From Acetofilamentum sp. (GTDB lineage Bacteria > Bacteroidota > Bacteroidia > Bacteroidales > JAFGXI01), in contig DYOK01000143.1 in the NCBI GenBank assembly GCA_020720565.1, forward strand, positions 1 to 6,901: a stretch of DNA of 6,901 nucleotides, in the 5' to 3' direction. Shown piece by piece: positions 6,358 to 6,901 of this stretch. Each line of letters opens with the position of its first letter. Position 1 is the first letter of the stretch. The notes under the pieces are model-generated. The model did not search any database. It was not told the origin of the DNA and worked only from the letters and a program-made list of their open reading frames with translations. Made by a program: the position numbers and the translations under genes.

Positions 6358-6831
6358 CTAACATCTGTAATTACAAAACAAAATATGTTTTTGCTCAATC
6401 GCATGCACATTATCGGGTGGTGCATGCCATATTGAATGAGTTTGAGCGGTATAAATGGGCGTAATAATCCAATTTTTTGTTTCGAATAAAAAGTTGATAC
6501 TATCAAATTCTATTTGATGCTCAATTATTTTCGAGAAAAAGACTGGAACTTGGAAATATTCGACAAAACATGTGCAATCGGGATTCGATTTGTGATGCTC
6601 GATATCGGACAAATTACATTGGTGATGGTGGTGAACTTGGCTATCGACAGAGGTGCTTTGATGCGTACAAGCATCACCACAACAACTTGGCTCGATAGGA
6701 GCTTCGTCAACAGAACACGTGCCATCGGTACAATGCTCGCACATATGGTGTTCGATGTATAGACCGGAAGTATTTAAAAGTACAGCCGCCCATACTACAA
6801 ATAAAAACAAGTATTTTATTACCGATTTCAT
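6358..6831 (-). CDS. Small exported Cys/His-rich protein, resembling the HYC_CC_PP family
   Basis: This 157-residue protein has a hydrophobic N-terminal segment (residues 6-23) that is either a signal peptide or a membrane anchor. After it come 11 Cys and 15 His in total, including HHMCEHC (28-34), SCCGDAC (49-55), a run HHHH (67-70), CNLSDIEHH (72-80) and CTC (86-88). The C-terminal part has HAPPDN (136-141) and ends ILFCNYRC. A His/Cys pair just after the signal, a Cys-Cys pair, a Pro-Pro pair and a final Cys near an aromatic residue recall the Bacteroidota HYC_CC_PP proteins, which I know as neighbours of TonB receptors and HMA proteins. The match is from memory and this copy is divergent (HHMC in place of HYC). 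The protein probably binds metal in the periplasm or at the membrane. It is the first gene of the likely operon, 88 bases before the receptor. Confidence 0.75.
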   Translation of the reverse strand: MKSVIKYLFLFVVWAAVLLNTSGLYIEHHMCEHCTDGTCSVDEAPIEPSCCGDACTHQSTSVDSQVHHHHQCNLSDIEHHKSNPDCTCFVEYFQVPVFFSKIIEHQIEFDSINFLFETKNWIITPIYTAQTHSIWHAPPDNVHAIEQKHILFCNYRC

Positions 6832-6835
6832 ATCG

Positions 6836-6865
6836 CAAATGTACGAGGAAAGAATTAAAAGTCAA
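6836..6865 (-). promoter_or_regulatory. Bacteroidota-type promoter of the metal-handling operon
   Basis: On the minus strand TTG (6865-6863), exactly 19 bases, then TACATTTG (6843-6836) match the Bacteroidota housekeeping promoter pattern TTTG, N19-20, TAnnTTTG; here the first base of the -33 element is A. The -7 box ends four bases before the ATG at 6831. If it is used, the transcript would begin at or within a few bases of the start codon, giving a leaderless or nearly leaderless mRNA. The same bases also read as a sigma-70-like TTGACT, N16, TACATT. Confidence 0.6.
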
Positions 6866-6901
6866 TCCTTATTTATAGTGATTTTACTCAAGCATTATAA
6901 A

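Overview
The window looks like a chromosome segment of a Bacteroidota species, possibly a Bacteroidales or Marinilabiliales relative. The evidence is its AT-rich composition, the absence of clear Shine-Dalgarno sites, a promoter of the Bacteroidota type (TTG, 19 bases, TAnnTTTG) and a TonB-dependent receptor with an N-terminal carboxypeptidase-regulatory-like domain. The genus cannot be fixed from the sequence. All five supported genes are on the minus strand, so transcription runs from high to low coordinates. No tRNA, rRNA, CRISPR array or transposase is visible.

Region 6831-3682 (first transcribed) is a likely three-gene operon for a secreted or envelope metal-handling system. It encodes a small Cys/His-rich exported protein resembling the HYC_CC_PP family, a 728-residue TonB-dependent receptor with a Cys-Cys pair in its plug, and an exported 108-residue heavy-metal-associated (HMA) domain protein with a CxxC site. 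The gaps are 88 and 73 bases. A good promoter lies almost on the first start codon and a strong hairpin at 3545-3570 probably ends the transcript. The simplest reading is import or periplasmic handling of a soft metal, most likely copper; the metal is inferred, not shown.

Region 3681-3200 is a gene-free stretch of about 480 bases. It holds the operon terminator, a 109-base inverted-repeat element resembling dispersed bacterial repeats, and the leader of the next gene with a hairpin and a perfect 13-base palindrome.

Region 3199-1421 encodes one 592-residue aconitase-superfamily hydro-lyase in which the LeuC-like and LeuD-like parts are fused. Its iron-sulfur cysteines are intact but its substrate-recognition loop is unusual. 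A terminator that reads well on both strands follows at 1367-1398.

Region 1259-141 encodes a general-porin-like outer-membrane beta-barrel, probably transcribed on its own. Positions 1-140 hold no gene, only a short hairpin that resembles the inner part of the 3364-3472 repeat.
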